Below are positions 34,852-46,070 of a DNA stretch of 64,000 nt, one piece after another; position 1 is the first letter of the stretch; every line of letters begins with the position of its first letter. The position numbers were made by a program, and so were the translations under genes. The DNA is taken from assembly GCA_030544235.1 (NCBI GenBank), contig JARUPU010000033.1, positions 2,542,001 through 2,606,000 of the forward strand, given 5' to 3'. The notes under the pieces are model-generated. The model was not told the origin of the DNA. It made no database searches and saw nothing but the letters and a program-made list of their open reading frames with translations. This DNA is from Lepturacanthus savala. Lineage: Eukaryota; Chordata; Actinopteri; Scombriformes; Trichiuridae.

Positions 34852-35956
34852 CTGCACAGATCAAGCACAAGTTCCAAATAAAGTTAGTAAATGTGGTGAA
34901 AATGGTAGAGATGTATGGAATGATTGTTCCTGTGTGACAGGTGTGTGGGTGTATGTAAATGCAGGTATGTGTGTGTGAAACCTGAGGAGGAGCTGCAGGA
35001 GAAAAGACCACAACAGATATTACTGATTATATTAACTACATACTCACATTAACATGTAGTTTACTGTAGTAATTTAACTACAGCAACTCACAACAGTAAG
35101 AACATAATCCTTTAATAAGACATCAGTTAAATACATTATGATCACATTAATATGTTCAACTACACACACCAATTAACTCCACTAACTCTGATTACTGTGT
35201 GATATTGACTACAAATAAAGACCATAGACACACTGTTTATATCTTCACTGCAGTACTTTACTACATTAACTCACAATACTACTCACAATACTAGCTAGAT
35301 GTGTTTATTAAACTAAAAGTAAATCACTATATAAACTGTGATTAATATCTGACTGAAAAATAATTAAAGATGTCAGTAACAATTTTCTCTTAAAATACTG
35401 ATGTAGTTAAATTCTTTAACTGAAAAACGTTAGCTCCATTAAGATCACACACACCACAAAAAACCCTCATTCATGGATGAAAAGCAGATTTACACACACA
35501 CACTACAGTAACAGTAGTTATATCTCACATAAACAAAGGGCTAAAAAGCTAGCGGTCTAACGGCGCTAATGCTAATAACCACAATAGTTTAGATGGAAAA
35601 AAAAAACAAAAAAACAAATCCTGTCAAAAATATACATTCACCTCACACACGAACAAACACCAAGTCATATTACGTCAAGTAACAGGAGCTAACACACACT
35701 CACACAGGGCTAACAGCGTTTATGCTAACATCACACATCATCATCACGGTAAAAAATGACCAAAGAAGCAAATCCAGACAGAAACATAACTTTTCGTCTC
35801 AGACACAGACTCCTACACGGACATAAAACCATTTAAATACTAAAACTAACAGCAGCTATGTCAGAAGCACTCAGACAAAGTAGCTAACAGGCTAATGCTA
35901 ACGGGATGACAAGGCAAAGAAAACAGTAATTTACTCAGAAAAGTCTATCTTACCTG

Positions 35957-36110
35957 TTGAAGGCGGTCCAAAGGAGTCACAGGCGTCCGGGATCCAAGGA
36001 AACTATTAAACAATCCACAAAAAAATAAGATTCTCATCGAAATCCGTCAAATATTCCAATAAACAGCGGAGCAGCAGCAAAGTCCTTTGTTCTCTGAGCT
36101 GAGCTGAGAG
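35957..36110 (-). other. Putative 5' non-coding exon of the Helitron-like gene
   Basis: A minus-strand segment ends at a strong donor, CAACAG|GTAAGA (boundary at 35957). It lies just below promoter-like motifs. The same donor region is kept in copy 2 near 56182, but with GTAAAA. The intron of about 1.1 kb to the start exon (34852-35956) is AT-rich with no other evident gene. Confidence 0.45.
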
Positions 36111-36121
36111 TCAACGGAAGA

Positions 36122-36158
36122 GAACAAGATGGCCGCTGTCTATGCTGGATGATGACGT
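36122..36158 (-). promoter_or_regulatory. Promoter-like motifs: YY1-type and CRE
   Basis: AAGATGGCCG (from about 36126) is a YY1-type core-promoter motif, and TGACGTCA (36152-36159) is a perfect CRE. Both sit just upstream of the 5' non-coding exon, which suits a minus-strand promoter near 36120. Copy 2 lacks this region. Confidence 0.5.
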
Positions 36159-36183
36159 CAGTCCTTCCAGAAGATTCCGTTGA

Positions 36184-37953
36184 TTCTGAAACCAATAAAT
36201 TTGATAATTCAACGATTTTGAGATTAAAAAATACTAAAAATAATAATTTTATTAGTCATTATTTCCCCCCTGAATCTCCTGAGTAGTTTAAATCTGTATT
36301 TATATTTTTTACTCCTTTTTTTCTTGATGTAATCCTGATATATTCTATAATATGTCTTTGTTTTAATGATTTTTTTATTTTCTTGAGTCTCCTAATCAAT
36401 AACCTGATTTATTTAGTTTTAACCTTAAAATAAATCATACAGATCCACACTACTGCCAGTAATAGATAATACATCTGAATTCATTCATTACAGATACTTG
36501 ATTAAAGTAATTATTCATATTAAATATATTAAACATACATTGATATAATATATTAATATACTACCTGTAGCAACCCTTGGATCCCCAAAGAGAGTCTCGA
36601 CTGATGCATAAGGTGTCCTTTATTTTAGTTGCAGCAGAATCATCATGTTCACCATAGCACCGTGAAAACTGTTTGTCAGGGTATACAAAACATAAAAAAC
36701 AAGTCACCATACAGTCTTCACAGTACAACATCATTTATGCATCAATATTAAAACAAGCATTCATTCAAAGTATTCCATGCACACTAATACAAACTCACAA
36801 TGATACAATGTTTCAAATAAAACAAACATACCTCACTGCGCTCACCAAGGATGTTAAATGTTCAGAATCTGTTCTTCTGTTGTTTAAACAGGCGTCACAG
36901 TCCTTTTTTGTGCAAATGAAGCAAAAGTTAAGCTGGAGCCTGGAGAACAAACTTTTGTGGCTCAGACTCAAACAAAGCAGCTTCCTAATTACCAACACCT
37001 GTTGGCTTACCTTTACCTGTCTCCCTCTTGTGGAGCTACGGTGTCTCAAAAGGACAGAAATTCATTCAATCCCCAAAGTCCATACAAGATTCATACACAC
37101 ATCACTCACAACTTCACATAGTAATTATTTTAAGCACACATAAAAATAGAAGCATTATTTAGTAACTTAAGATTAGATTTTTCTAAATAAAGACAATGTA
37201 AACACGACAAATTTAGGTAGTTTTACTAAGACAAAACAAAACCCATACAAGGACTAGTGTGGTCCTTTACACACACCTTTATGGTACTGATGTCCATGCC
37301 AGTTGCAGAGGAATAACTACCATTTTCAGTATGTGATCTGCTGTGCCAAGAACTTTTTCATGAAATCGTCATTCCTGTCAAAAAAGAATAAATAACTTGA
37401 GAAATACTGCATCAAATATGTGTTAATTCTTTTATTTCCAATTAAAATATACTTGTCAGGGTTCATCCTTTGCCTCTCCCTTTCCCTGTTTCCTGCTTTC
37501 CCTTCCAAGTGTGTCATGTTTGTCCCAGTCTGTGTTGCTGGGCCTGGCTCCCTCCTCCTGCCTTTCTGAACACCTGCAACATATCTCCAATCAAGCCACT
37601 GCAGTATTTAACCACAGCTCAGGCAGCCAGACCCTGCCAGAGTGTTCAGTCTCCTTGTGGTACAGACACCTAGGCCTGTTTCCTGAAGAGGCTCTTTAGT
37701 TGTTGTATTAGCTAGTAGCTGCAACCCTTTTTGCACAATAAACCGTTATTGAAAGTCTTTCATTATTGAAACCAAAAAGGACAGAAAATCAACCAAAAAA
37801 ATTATAAACAAACAAATAAAAAACAAAATATAATTATTTTAAAATCTGCTTCATTGGCAATAATGTGTATATTTTGTGTGATTTCAGCATGGGATTATTT
37901 TAAAGAGTGAAGAGGATAAATGACCTTTATGTGTGTGGAGGGGATAAACTATA
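36184..37953. other. Intergenic stretch, no gene recognised
   Basis: This is AT-rich at first. The open frame at 36673-37143 has no recognisable domain and simple composition. A GC-richer stretch at 37454-37760 contains a TATTTAA motif (about 37605) and an AATAAA (about 37738) and could be a retroelement end, but I see no target duplication or terminal match to prove it. Confidence 0.5.
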
Positions 37954-37955
37954 CA

Positions 37956-37957
<2 letters not shown>

Positions 37958-38026
<69 letters not shown>
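37958..38026. repeat. (GT)n microsatellite
   Basis: An uninterrupted GT run of about 35 repeats. Confidence 0.97.
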
Positions 38027-38028
<2 letters not shown>

Positions 38029-38805
38029 CGGGGTTGAAACCCTTAGACTTATACCTCTTGTTCTACCGGGGAGTAATCTGTCACAATCAGCACACCAGGG
38101 GATTTATAATGAGACAGTTTATTTAAAATAATAAATAAAAGATGTACTAAAACAGTCCAGGATTCCGGAAAAGTCTCTTGAAGGAGCAATGCAAAATTTA
38201 GGGTCCAGTGATGGGCAGTCCCTTGGAAGGTCGAAGTTGGGCTGCGTCCAGGGGTTGACAGTGGGAGCCTGAGTACAATAAAAAGATGCTACATTACTTC
38301 TGTATAGTTGTCGATTATAGGTGGCCACAATATCACGAGCATTAGATAGGTTAATAGTCTAAAGAACACTGTCTGTATTCTTCCCCAAAAGTTTCAGAGT
38401 GCAAACGCAAAATAAATCAATAAATTAGTTACTGAGATCCTTTCGATGTTATAGACTATTAATCTTCAAGATGTAAGTAGTTACAGAGAGGTACTTAGCT
38501 GAAGGAGGAGTGAAGCGTAATTCACCCCTCCGCGAGCCTCCGAAGTCTTCCTCTCTTTCACTGCGCTCTGTCAGACGCCACCTCGCCAATCATGGCTGCG
38601 ATACTCCGCACACGGGTCCCTTCAGCTGTCCGGCCACACGCTGGTCCCTACGCAGCCTGTCGTGCTCCACCGCCGTAGCGTTCCGGTCTCCGTCGCTGTC
38701 TGGCTCCAGTCTACCTGACTCGACGCTCCCCGTTGCTGGTCCTGCCGTGTGCGTCTGCTGTCTCCTGCTGTACGTCCGACTCGACGCTCGAGTGTGTGTA
38801 GGGGT
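38027..38805. other. Intergenic stretch, no gene recognised
   Basis: It begins AACGGGGTTGAAACC. A GC-rich part at 38510-38800 has an open plus-strand frame with arginine/serine-rich composition and no domain. No RNA gene is seen. Confidence 0.45.
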
Positions 38806-39280
38806 TTAAGGTTAGGGGTTAGGGTGTGTGTGTAGGGGATGAACTACTTGTATGTGTGTAGGAGACAAACAGTGTGTGTATGTGTGTGCATAAGTGTGTG
38901 AGATGTGGTTAGGTTTAGGGGTTAAGGTTTGTGTGTAGACGATGAACTACCTGAGTGTATGTGTGTGTGTATAAGTGTTTGTGTAGTGGGTTTGAGTTAG
39001 GGTTAGGGTGTGTGTAGGGGATGAACTACCTGTATGTGTGTGTAGGGGATGACTATGTGTGTGTGGCGGGGGTATGAGTCTGTGAGTTGGGGGTTAGGTT
39101 TAGGGGTTAGGTTGTATGTGTGTGTAGGGGATCAACTACCTGTGTGTGTGGGTATGAGTGTATGTGTGGGGGGGTCAGGGTTAGGGGTTAGGTTGTGTGT
39201 GGAGGGGATGAACTGTGTGTTTGTGTGGAGGAGATAAACAATATATGTGTGCTTGAGTGTGTGTGTAGGAGGTTAGGTTT

Positions 39281-39311
<31 letters not shown>

Positions 39312-39460
39312 AGGGGATAAACTACCTATTTGTGTGTGTATAGGTATAGGGGATAAATTACCTTTATGTGTGTGTAGGGGATAGACTATGTGTGCGTTAG
39401 TGTGTGTAAGGGGTTAGAGTTAAGGGTTAGAGTGTGTGTGTGTGTAGGAAATTAACTACT

Positions 39461-39492
<32 letters not shown>

Positions 39493-39688
39493 GAGGGGAT
39501 AAACTATACATGTGTGTGGTTATGAGTGTGTGTGTTGTGTGTGTGGGGGGGGGGGTAGGTTTAGGGGTTATAGTGTGTGTAGGGGACGAACAGTGTGTGT
39601 ATGTGTATGCATAATTGTTTGAGTTGGGGTTAGGGTGTGTGTGTGTGGGTATGAGTGTGTGAGTTGGGGGTTAGGTTTATGGGTTAGG

Positions 39689-39726
<38 letters not shown>

Positions 39727-40089
39727 GGGATAAACTGTGTGTGTGTTAGTGTGTGTGTAGGGGGTTAGAGTTAGGGGTTAGAGTGTGTGTGTGTGTGTAG
39801 GAAATGAACTGAATTGTGTGTGTGTGTTTGTGGAGGGGATAAACTATATGTGTGTGGTTATGAGTGTGTGTGTTGTGTGTGTGTGTGGGTTAGGGGTTAG
39901 AGTGTGTGTAGGGGACGAACAGTGTGTGTATGCATGAGTGTGTGAGTTGGGGTTAGGGTGTGTGTGTGGGTATGAGTGTGTGAGTTGGGGGTTAGGTTTA
40001 GGGGTTAGGTTGTGTGTGTGTGTGTAGGGGATCAACTACCTCTGTGTGGGGGTATGAGTGTGTGTGTAGGGGGTTAGGTTTAGGGGTTG

Positions 40090-40125
<36 letters not shown>

Positions 40126-40571
40126 GGGTTTAGAATTAGGGGTTAGAGTGTGTGTAGGGGACGAACAGTGTGTGTATGTGTATGCATAATTGTTTGAGTT
40201 GGGGTTAGGGTGTGTGTGTGTGTGGATATGAGTGTGTGAGTTGGGGGTTAGGTTTAGGGGTTAGGTTGTATGTGTGTAGGGGATGTGTTTGTATAGGGGA
40301 TAAGCTGTGTGTGTGTATTAGTGTGTGTGTGTGTGTAGGGGTTTAGGGTTAGGGATGGAGTGTATGTGTGTGTAGGGGATGAACTACTTGTATGTGTGTA
40401 GAGGATGAACTATCTGTATGTGTGTGTAGGGGACGAACTATGTGTGTGTATGTGTGGGGGGGGTGTGCATAAGTGTCTGAGTTGGGGGTTAGGTTTAGGG
40501 GATAGGCTTTGTGTTTGTAAGGGATGAACTACCTGTGTGTGTGTGTTAGTGTGTGTAGGGGGTTAGGGGTT

Positions 40572-40620
<49 letters not shown>

Positions 40621-40680
40621 AGGATAAGTTATGTGTGTGTGTATGAGTGTGTAGGTGTAGTGGGTAAGGGGTTAGGGTAA
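38806..40680. repeat. GT-rich minisatellite with TTAGGG-like motifs
   Basis: About 1.9 kb of irregular repeats mixes (GT)n runs, TAGGGGATGAACTACC and GGGGTTAGGTTTAGGGG / GGGTTAGGGTTAGGG. The plus strand is strongly G-rich and C-poor. Repeat length is irregular, so it is a degenerate compound minisatellite, not a clean telomeric tract. The plus-strand TTAGGG direction is opposite to that of the CCCTAA array at 62725-64000. Confidence 0.92.
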
Positions 40681-42495
40681 CATTTGTTAACATGTGTTAA
40701 CTCCAAAATATTTTGTATTTGTATTTTGTATGTGTTTTAAATGACCATGAAAGTTGTTTAAAACAGGAAAGTTTCCTTATTTTCCTTTGTTAAAGTACAT
40801 CTGTCATTAATTTCTTGTATTTTCTATTCTTTAATATTTATGTAGTAAGGTGGGTATTGGCATTCTTTGCCTTACCCACGTGACCGGCATCATGACGTCA
40901 CTACCGGCATCATTTATGTCACTAGACGTAGCCAGCTGATTGCTCAGCTGATTACGTGGCTTTTTAAGTTTGACTGGGAAGCCGGTATTCACAGGCTGAG
41001 AAGCATAGCCGGCGGTTGTTGGGTCTCTTCTCCTCCATCCCTCGCGGTTTTGTGGCAAATCGCTGCGGTAGGTGCTCTCTTACTTTGGTGGCTTGACATT
41101 TTATTAATATTGGGCAGACTTATGCAGTGTTATTGTGTCTCTAGCTCCGTCCGGTTTCGTGCACGTTCATGAGCGTGTCTGGCTGCTGTTCGCCTATATT
41201 TCTTGTCTCTACCGCACTCCTTACTATGGAGTTTGGCACTTTTCCTGGCTCAGGTAGGCCACCTTCGCACGGCTAACATGCTCGCCTGGAGTTTGTACAT
41301 TGATTTGGTTATAACCGATGTTTGTTTTTCTTTAGTTTGCGTTTGAGTTTCCTCCTGCTTGCTGGTCTGTGTTGCGCTCTTCTCGCCGCCTCTGAACTTG
41401 AGTACAATATTTTAATCCTTTGCCAGTCAACTTTATGGCCCGTGTTTTAATTTATACTCTGCGTTGTAGGCACGCTTGTGTAGCCGGGGACCCCCAAGTG
41501 TCTTTGTGGGTGTTGCTGCTCTGTCCCCTCTTGAACGTTCCCGTCGCCGCGCTGCCCGGTGGGCAAGCTGCGACCGTGTGATTCTTCGTCCCGCTGGTCC
41601 ATCGTCAATCGTGTGCGTGTGTATGTGTCTATATTTGTTAACTGTGTTTATCGGGGCATATGTGTCTGGAATCTGTATGATTGATGTATGTATGTCGTGG
41701 TAAGGGCGCGACTAATTATGTTGTGATTTTCTTTCTTTAATATTGTTCCATTGTTCTTTCGTTTGACGTCCTGATGTGTTTTATTTCTTTTGTGTTGGCC
41801 ATGTTCTGAGGCCTATACTGCATAAGCAGTTAAATTCATTACATCTGGCCTTATACTGTGTATTGTTTGGTGTGGTGCTCATTAACTTTTTGTGGGTGCA
41901 GTCTCTGCTTGTGTCTTTTGTTTTATTTAACAGGTGCAGGCAGTCCCTGAGGGAGATCGTTGCCCGTTGTATTGGCCCGATTGCATGGGGTGCCGTGCAG
42001 TGTAGTGCAGTGCTGTGTCACCTGGGTGTGTTTCCTGACAGTGAGTGCCTTAGCCCACCCTCATTTAGTGTGTGTATCTGAGCATGTGTATGTGGGTACT
42101 TATTTAATCAAGGCTTTCACAGGGGCTGACCATCTCCCTCCGGGCGCACCTGCCCTGTGGTTGAACGTTTTTCTTGCGTCCTACTCATTTTGTGTTACGT
42201 ATTTTGTATAACTTCTTGTGGGTGTGTGGGCCTGTGTGGGTGACTGAGTGTGTGTGTGGGGGGGGAGGAAAATCCAGTGATTGATTTTAGTAATTTGTAT
42301 TTGATAGATTTTCTAATAAATATATTTTTGTATCAGAATCCACGTCTGCTGATTTTTTGCATCAGGATTCCGAGTTGGGCCCTTGTGGTCCCGGGGTGGT
42401 AACTTCTAGTATTTCCTCCGGGTGGCGTAGTCGGGCTCAATCCAGGGGGAGACTACAGTTCTCCCCCAGTTAATATCACTTGGTCACATTTAGCA
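40681..42495 (+). promoter_or_regulatory. Promoter-like and polyadenylation-like stretch, possible long LTR or gene fragment
   Basis: CACGTGAC (40878), CRE TGACGTCA (40893-40900) and a TATA-like TTTTTAAG (about 40961) occur in order. Then comes about 1.3 kb of GT-rich sequence without a long frame and an AATAAA near 42315. GTGGCGTAGTCGGGCTC follows near 42423, a position where an LTR element could have a primer site. I found no second LTR, terminal match or coding domain, so it could equally be a non-coding transcript or a solo LTR. Confidence 0.3.
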
Positions 42496-42502
42496 TAGCA
42501 AC

Positions 42503-42700
42503 ACTGGAGCAGGGGTTAGCACTGTTGCCTCACAGCAAGAAGGTCACAGGTTCAAGACCTCCTTGGTCCTGGTGTGTGTGGCCCACGATTGGCTGGCAAC
42601 CATCTGGGGTGTATCCCTGCTTCTCACCGTAATGCGCTGGGATAGGATCCAGCAGACCCCCTGTGACCCTAATGAGGAATAAGCAGGTATAGAAGAGGAG
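42503..42700 (+). mobile_element. tRNA-derived SINE-type repeat
   Basis: The head has a pol III box-A-like GGTTAGCACTGTTGCCTCA and a box-B-like GGTTCAAGACC about 35 bases later. The body contains GTGTATCCCTGCTTCTC and GCTGGGATAGGATCCAGC, then a TGAGGAATAAGCAGG-type end. This is the layout of a very common teleost repeat. A second copy, in reverse, is at 61862-62005. Confidence 0.75.
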
Positions 42701-43288
42701 GTGAGAACACAAAACCATAGATTCCTGTCTTTGAAAAATCCATTAAATAAGTAAAATTGTTAATAGTGGTTATCAACATATTCTTGTATGAGTCTCTAGA
42801 TATCTGTGATGATTTTACATGTTTTGCTGCAGCATTTTTAATAATTAGACACTAACAACAATAGAATATTATTTCTGCATCAGCATGTCCAATTAGCAGT
42901 GGTGTTGACCAGGCGTCTCCGGCAACTTTTTCAACTCCAGATTATGAAACAAAGCATCAATCCAGTCACTCAACTCTTCTCCTCCAAGAAACTCAAGAGG
43001 AACATCATCATACTTACATTATTGGGCTTTATTCGAATCATAAAAACTGCAATATGCTGCATTTTCCTAAATTAAAGAGACTCATGTGATACAAAAAAGA
43101 TATATTCACTAAATCTGCAATGATTAATCGATTAGTTGCCAACTTTTACATTAATCGACTATTGATGATAATGATTAATGGTATTTGAGTCATTTTGAAC
43201 CACATGATAATATAAAATGTCCGATTAACAGCAGGGTGGAACAAGCATCTTCTTGTAGAAACAAACTGCTTCCCTCTGGAGACAGGTT

Positions 43289-43290
<2 letters not shown>
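42701..43290. other. Intergenic AT-rich stretch, nothing recognised
   Basis: No frame, RNA gene or tandem repeat that I can support. Confidence 0.5.
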
Positions 43291-43380
<90 letters not shown>

Positions 43381-43399
43381 TATACATACATACATACAT

Positions 43400-43474
<75 letters not shown>

Positions 43475-43486
43475 TATACATATATA
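43291..43486. repeat. (TA)n / (CATA)n microsatellite
   Basis: Two long TA runs flank a short CATA-rich middle (43371-43408). The long Tyr-Ile frames on both strands are by-products. Confidence 0.97.
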
Positions 43487-43840
43487 AACTGAAGCAGCTG
43501 AGGAGATTATATTTCACTCTGATCACATATGATAGATAAAGGTTAATTGATAGAGTGACAAAAAAATCAATACCTAACAATCAGTTTAAAATTAATTTTC
43601 GACACAAAAAGTGAACTGATCCCATTATTAAAACGTTCTAATAAAATCTGTCTCACCAAGTGAGATAAAATGGGGAAATGACTGTTGTCTCTGATCATCA
43701 ATGAAAACATTGACCTGTTGATCAGTTTTGGATTAATATGGGTTTTTAACCTGTTTTGCATGTTGATAAGTCAGTCAACAATATGAGATTCAAAAGTAAA
43801 CAGCTACAGTTACCATGACTACATTAGGGGATTAGTATTT
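43487..43840. other. Intergenic AT-rich stretch
   Basis: No gene seen. It lies between the TA microsatellite and the TATA promoter-like region. Confidence 0.5.
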
Positions 43841-43843
43841 TGC

Positions 43844-43960
43844 CTGTGACATCACACATGACATCACCTAGTCAGCCTAGGCCATGACGTGTGATGTCAC
43901 AGAAAAAATCACAGCAGTCTTTGATGTTTCACATTCCCCCTGCATCTGAGTCTATATAAG
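43844..43960 (+). promoter_or_regulatory. TATA promoter-like region with CRE-type inverted repeat
   Basis: Perfect 14-bp inverted arms CTGTGACATCACAC at 43844-43857 and 43889-43902 flank TGACATCACC and CATGACG, a cluster of CRE/AP-1-like half-sites. About 50 bases downstream, TATATAAG at 43953-43960 is a consensus TATA box. A start would be expected near 43985-43990. Confidence 0.55.
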
Positions 43961-44049
43961 GACCCCACGGACACACACAGACGAGTGATTTTGAACAAAA
44001 CAAAAACAACTTCCAAGTTGCATATGAGAAGTTAAAGGTGGCACAGGAA

Positions 44050-44600
44050 TACAGATAAATTTGTGGGTGAGCTCCAGACAGAGACACACAACCAACATAC
44101 AGAACTAGGAATTTCTCAACCTCTCAGGTACAGATGAGGTTGAATTCATGGTCGAGCTCCAGACAAAGAAAGAGGAAGTACTGAACTACAGGTTTCAGAA
44201 AATCCAAGCTGCACCTGAGGAGTTAAACATGGCTCATACATTGAGCCAGGATCAATTCCTGGGGCTGAGCAGCAACGACTTGGAGCTGAGCTCCAAGAAA
44301 ATCTGGACATCAGGCACTTCACATTTCACAAGGAGATAAAAACATAAATTGAGCCAGGATAAATTCATGGCTGACCTCCAGATGAAGGACACAACGTACA
44401 GAAGTACCAATTACAGAACCTCCAAGTTAACATGAGGATGAATTCACAGCTGACCTCCAGAAAGAAAGGAACACAAATGCCTTCCAGAAGAAAGAAGTTC
44501 AGAAGCTTCAACTTTCACATGAAGAGTGAAAGATTGCTCATGAATTGAGCCAGGATGAATTCATGGCTGACCTCCTTAAAAAGAGGAATATGCCTTCTAG
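44050..44600 (+). pseudogene. Decayed tandem-repeat coding-like sequence behind the TATA region
   Basis: Variants of CCAGGATGAATTCATGGCTGACCTCCAGA recur near 44055, 44125, 44245, 44355, 44430 and 44550 with spacings of about 70-120 bp. Read as protein, units resemble an acidic QDEFMADLQ-type coil, but stops interrupt most of them. The only frame of note is 44148-44339 (63 codons, MVELQTKKEEVLNYRF). I do not recognise the family. It is probably a dead multi-repeat gene or retrocopy, transcribed if the TATA box works. Confidence 0.45.
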
Positions 44601-44747
44601 AACAAAGAAAACTAGTAACATTAACTGGGGCTGAAGGTGCTAAAAAAGAAGAAAGCCCAAACTATGAACCCTAAACACTCACCCCTAACCCACTTTTAAC
44701 CCTATAGATTGCTGAATCCTTCTGGTTACCCTATGGGCCCTGTCATA

Positions 44748-44784
44748 TGACCACCATACATCATAGAATGATGTATGGTGGTCA
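44748..44784. repeat. Perfect 17-bp hairpin, 3-base loop
   Basis: Arms 44748-44764 (TGACCACCATACATCAT) and 44768-44784 are exactly complementary, with loop AGA. Confidence 0.95.
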
Positions 44785-45090
44785 ATGGCAAAGAACAACT
44801 CCATCTTTAAATCCTGCCTGTATGTAACTTTGTAAATCAAGAAAATAACACTTTGTCATAGAGGTATATATGACTTAAAAAAAATATGGAATGAGAAACA
44901 CTAAAGACTAGAGAGTTGCTTAAGTGACGTTGGAACTTCTCTCTTCCCGTGTTGATTTCAGGTATTAGACTTTCCTGTCTCTTTCTCATATTTTCAAAGT
45001 CAACGGTTTTTCCACAAAGTGCTACTTTCGTGGCACATCATATGTGAATTAATTGGACAAGTCAAATTGGATTTAAACAAACAACCCTTG
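44785..45090. other. Intergenic stretch
   Basis: No gene recognised. Ordinary AT-rich sequence. Confidence 0.45.
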
Positions 45091-45123
45091 ACCTCATCAT
45101 GTAAATCATGATGAGGTTATGGG

Positions 45124-45158
<35 letters not shown>
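45091..45158. repeat. Short hairpin followed by (TA)n, repeated at the tRNA array edge
   Basis: Arms 45091-45101 (ACCTCATCATG) and 45107-45117 have a 5-base loop. Then GGTTATGGGTTCATATATA and a TA run follow. The same CATGATGAGGTTATGGGTTC plus TA run is found directly at the right edge of the tRNA array (51472-51510). Confidence 0.9.
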
Positions 45159-46070
45159 CTTCTCCCTGTGCTGTGACCTTGCCGTGGTGGAGAAGCTTAA
45201 GTACTTCTAGGATCCTGAGAGTTGTGCTGGTCAGGTTTAACCTTACCAGACTGGTCTCAGATTAGGAGCATGACTAAAGCCAGCACACCCCACAAAAAAA
45301 GAATATATACATAGGTTGAATTAATCACAATAAATATCCATCACAGAAAATATTATTTGCTAACTTATTAATATCAGTCCATCAGTATCGGTCCATAGTA
45401 GAATAATACTCAATATTCAATAAATATTCAGATCTACATGGTATACATCCACATGCTCTGCAAATCATCTTTCCACTATATATATGTTGTAAGACTTTTG
45501 ACCAGTGGTGTATATGATGTTTACAATTGGCCCTTTGAGGGAAACCAGAACACTGATGTGGCCCAGGATGAAACTGAGTTTGACTCCCCTGAAATGGACC
45601 ATTTTGCCAAGTTACAAAAACCCAAAACAGGCTGAAGAGTGTGGAGACTATAGTAGAGGAACATTTTAAGTTATCTGTCTCTGGTTTGTCCTTTTGACTT
45701 TCAAACAGTTTGGCAGCTTTCAGTGTAGCGGTACTAATACAAAGAAAATTGTCAACTCTTCAAGTTGCATTTGGCTGCTTTACGATTACTAAAATCTAGA
45801 TGACTAAAACAGCCCCCATACAAAAGTCAAATCAAAATGTTACCATGGTAAATGCCATCAACAAGGAAATTACAAACAGAATTGGTATGCCGGAGATGAG
45901 CAATCCAGATAAGCCAACCTCCATATGAGTAAAAACTACCCAATCGAACAAATCTACAAACAATCACTTACAAATCAGTAGAACATAAAGGATGATTTTT
46001 ATTAAATCCCATGAAAAGTGTTATGTATGTGAAAGATAGAGACAAAGCTAGTGCGTGTTGAAAACAAGGT
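45159..46070. other. Intergenic stretch, possible retroelement remnants
   Basis: CCTTGCCGTGGTGGAGAAGCTTAAG near 45179 resembles a sequence common in fish retroelements, but I cannot assign it. The 45438-45635 frame has no domain. Confidence 0.4.

Larger units (their letters stand above)
19498..36183 (-). mobile_element. Helitron-like element, copy 1, gene-bearing, interrupted by an ERV
   Basis: This large minus-strand element carries a multi-exon gene ending in PIF1-type helicase fragments. On the minus strand its 3' end reads as a short hairpin (arms at 19502-19507 and 19516-19521), then CTAG (19501-19498), then a flanking T. That matches the Helitron rule of hairpin, CTRR and insertion beside T. 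The second copy at 52111-56309 ends identically. The high-coordinate 5' end is less certain. Homology with copy 2 stops near 36077. A TC start at 36183, preceded by A and followed by a 9-bp inverted pair (36175-36183 and 36111-36119), is my best guess. Without the ERV the element is about 7.5 kb. I saw no Rep/HUH domain, so this copy is probably not autonomous. The family is inferred from the ends plus the helicase. Confidence 0.7.

Noticed and set aside
36673..37143. 156-codon plus-strand frame
   Set aside because: Simple composition, no domain, no splice or promoter context and not seen elsewhere in the window.
37440..37760. Possible solo LTR with TATTTAA and AATAAA
   Set aside because: I could not find matching TG...CA ends with a target duplication or a second copy in the window.
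43185..43580. Tyr-Ile repeat proteins on both strands
   Set aside because: Direct translation of the TA microsatellite.
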